The notes beneath the pieces are model-generated. The model had not been told where the DNA came from. It was given only the letters and a program-made list of their open reading frames with translations, and did no database searches. Below are positions 57,838 to 64,000 of a stretch of 64,000 bases of DNA, in pieces. A program made the position numbers and the translations under genes. The stretch is from Micromonospora sp. WMMA1947 (GTDB taxonomy: Bacteria > Actinomycetota > Actinomycetes > Mycobacteriales > Micromonosporaceae), in NCBI RefSeq assembly GCF_027497355.1, contig NZ_CP114909.1, positions 5,843,501 through 5,907,500 on the forward strand. The letters are read 5' to 3'. Numbering within the stretch: position 1 is the first letter of the stretch; every line of letters starts with the position of its first letter.

Positions 57838-57841
<4 letters not shown>
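56774..57841 (-). CDS. HAD-IIA phosphatase (NagD-like)
   Basis: The 355-residue protein carries the HAD nucleophile motif VVFDLDGVIYLIDRPIPGA, a substrate-capping insertion typical of subclass IIA (AYATNNASRR; VVGAEALRAELRAVG) and the terminal metal-binding VVGDRLDTDIEGARRAGLDS. It is likely a sugar- or nucleotide-phosphate phosphatase. A C-terminal extension of about 80 residues is longer than in NagD. Its ATG overlaps the stop of the upstream repeat-protein gene (ATGA). Confidence 0.9.
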
Positions 57842-60375
<2,534 letters not shown>

Positions 60376-60420
60376 AGGTACATCCTTCCTGATGGCGTTT
60401 CCGCCGAGAACGCTAACGCA

Positions 60421-60454
60421 GTCGAGGGCCGCCCCTGCTGGGGCGGCCCTCGAC
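60421..60454 (-). terminator. rRNA operon terminator
   Basis: Perfect 15-base arms GTCGAGGGCCGCCCC and GGGGCGGCCCTCGAC around TGCT, 10 bases after the 5S 3' end in the direction of rRNA transcription. It separates the operon from the repeat-protein gene. Confidence 0.85.
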
Positions 60455-60464
60455 TGGAAGTTTG

Positions 60465-60581
60465 TCCGGCGGTGTCCTACTCTCCCACACCCTCCCGAGT
60501 GCAGTACCATCGGCGCTGGAGGGCTTAGCTTCCGGGTTCGGAATGTTACCGGGCGTTTCCCCTCCGCCATGACCGCCGTAA
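60465..60581 (-). rRNA. rrf: 5S ribosomal RNA
   Basis: The minus strand begins TTACGGCGGTCATGGCGGAG and ends GGACACCGCCGGAC, and these ends pair as the 5S helix I. The internal CCCGGAAGCTAAGCCCTCCA segment is the conserved 5S core. Length is 117 bases; each end may be off by a base or two. Confidence 0.93.
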
Positions 60582-60656
60582 CTCTATGAACATGTCAACC
60601 AACCCTGGTGGGTGGTGGTTTGTTCAGAGTTGCACAGTGGACGCGTAGCAGCTTGG

Positions 60657-63764
<3,108 letters not shown>

Positions 63765-64000
63765 CACAAAGATGCTCGCGTCCACTGTGCAATTCTCAAC
63801 AAACAACCAACCCACAACCCACAGCCCCACACCTACAACCACCACATGATCACGGTTTGCGAGACCAGGCCGCGCCTGGCGCCTCACGCCCCCGGGAACA
63901 TCGTCCACACGGGGCATCTCAAGGCTCTGAAACAACAACCACTCGGGTTGTTCCTTCAGGACCCAACAGGGTGCTTACATCCGCCACCAGCCGCACCACA
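63765..64000 (-). other. 16S-23S internal transcribed spacer (partial)
   Basis: The spacer between 23S and the 16S gene, which must lie beyond the right edge. No tRNA is seen in this part, as is usual for actinomycetes. It should contain RNase III processing sites for 23S, which I cannot place exactly. Confidence 0.8.

Overview
The window is high-GC actinobacterial DNA, most likely from a Micromonospora-type actinomycete. The evidence is the rRNA operon and spacer at the right end, the gene order recN-steA-mctB-murJ-pyrG and parA-scpA-scpB-pseudouridine synthase-cmk-der, and frequent GTG starts with GTGA/ATGA overlaps. No database search was possible; family names come from recognising motifs.

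Positions 1 to about 26,530 look like an integrative conjugative element (ICE) sitting at a tRNA-Pro(GGG) gene (26534-26607, minus strand). From right to left it has: a tyrosine integrase (25238-26419); a divergent promoter region with a palindromic operator; a small ribbon-helix-helix-like gene and an excisionase-like gene (24550-25029); a stretch of gene remnants (22.5-24.4 kb); cargo; a minus-strand mobilisation operon (MobC, MOBP-type relaxase, accessory protein, DUF4913 protein; 14437-17966) with a candidate oriT just upstream (18057-18116); and a plus-strand type IV secretion block (VirB2-like, VirB8-like, VirB6-like, SCO6880, VirB4-like, VirD4-like and a toprim primase; 2874-11363), flanked by a minus-strand cell-wall hydrolase and lipoprotein. 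The VirB8-like gene is broken by a 4-bp tandem duplication. No second copy of the tRNA 3' end is seen, so the left boundary of the element is probably outside the window.

The element carries several candidate conflict or defence modules. They are: a sacsin/Hsp90-like ATPase cut by the left window edge (1-423); a translationally coupled three-gene operon of an unknown protein, a caspase-like protease and an HExxH protein (11489-14360), which is my best candidate for an undescribed system; a PIN-domain protein next to oriT (18388-19221); and a two-gene CBASS-like cassette of a SLATT membrane protein and a SMODS/CD-NTase with a C-terminal AGS-C-like sensor (20467-22355), flanked by related 39-bp sequences.

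From 26.7 kb to 64 kb the sequence is chromosome. The genes cover ribosome assembly GTPase (der), CMP kinase, chromosome segregation (ParA, ScpA, ScpB, XerD), alanine dehydrogenase, CTP synthase, an envelope cluster (alkaline-phosphatase-like membrane protein, GT4 glycosyltransferase, MurJ, MraY/WecA-like protein, MctB, SteA), RecN, NAD kinase, TlyA, and an rrn operon end (23S, 5S, terminator). Unusual points are two palindromic elements inside the scpB reading frame, a TrmB/LuxR regulator and a large secreted subtilase lying between nadK and recN, and an 845-residue protein beside the rRNA genes with a roughly 400-residue arginine/glycine-rich repeat and a 27-residue aspartate run.
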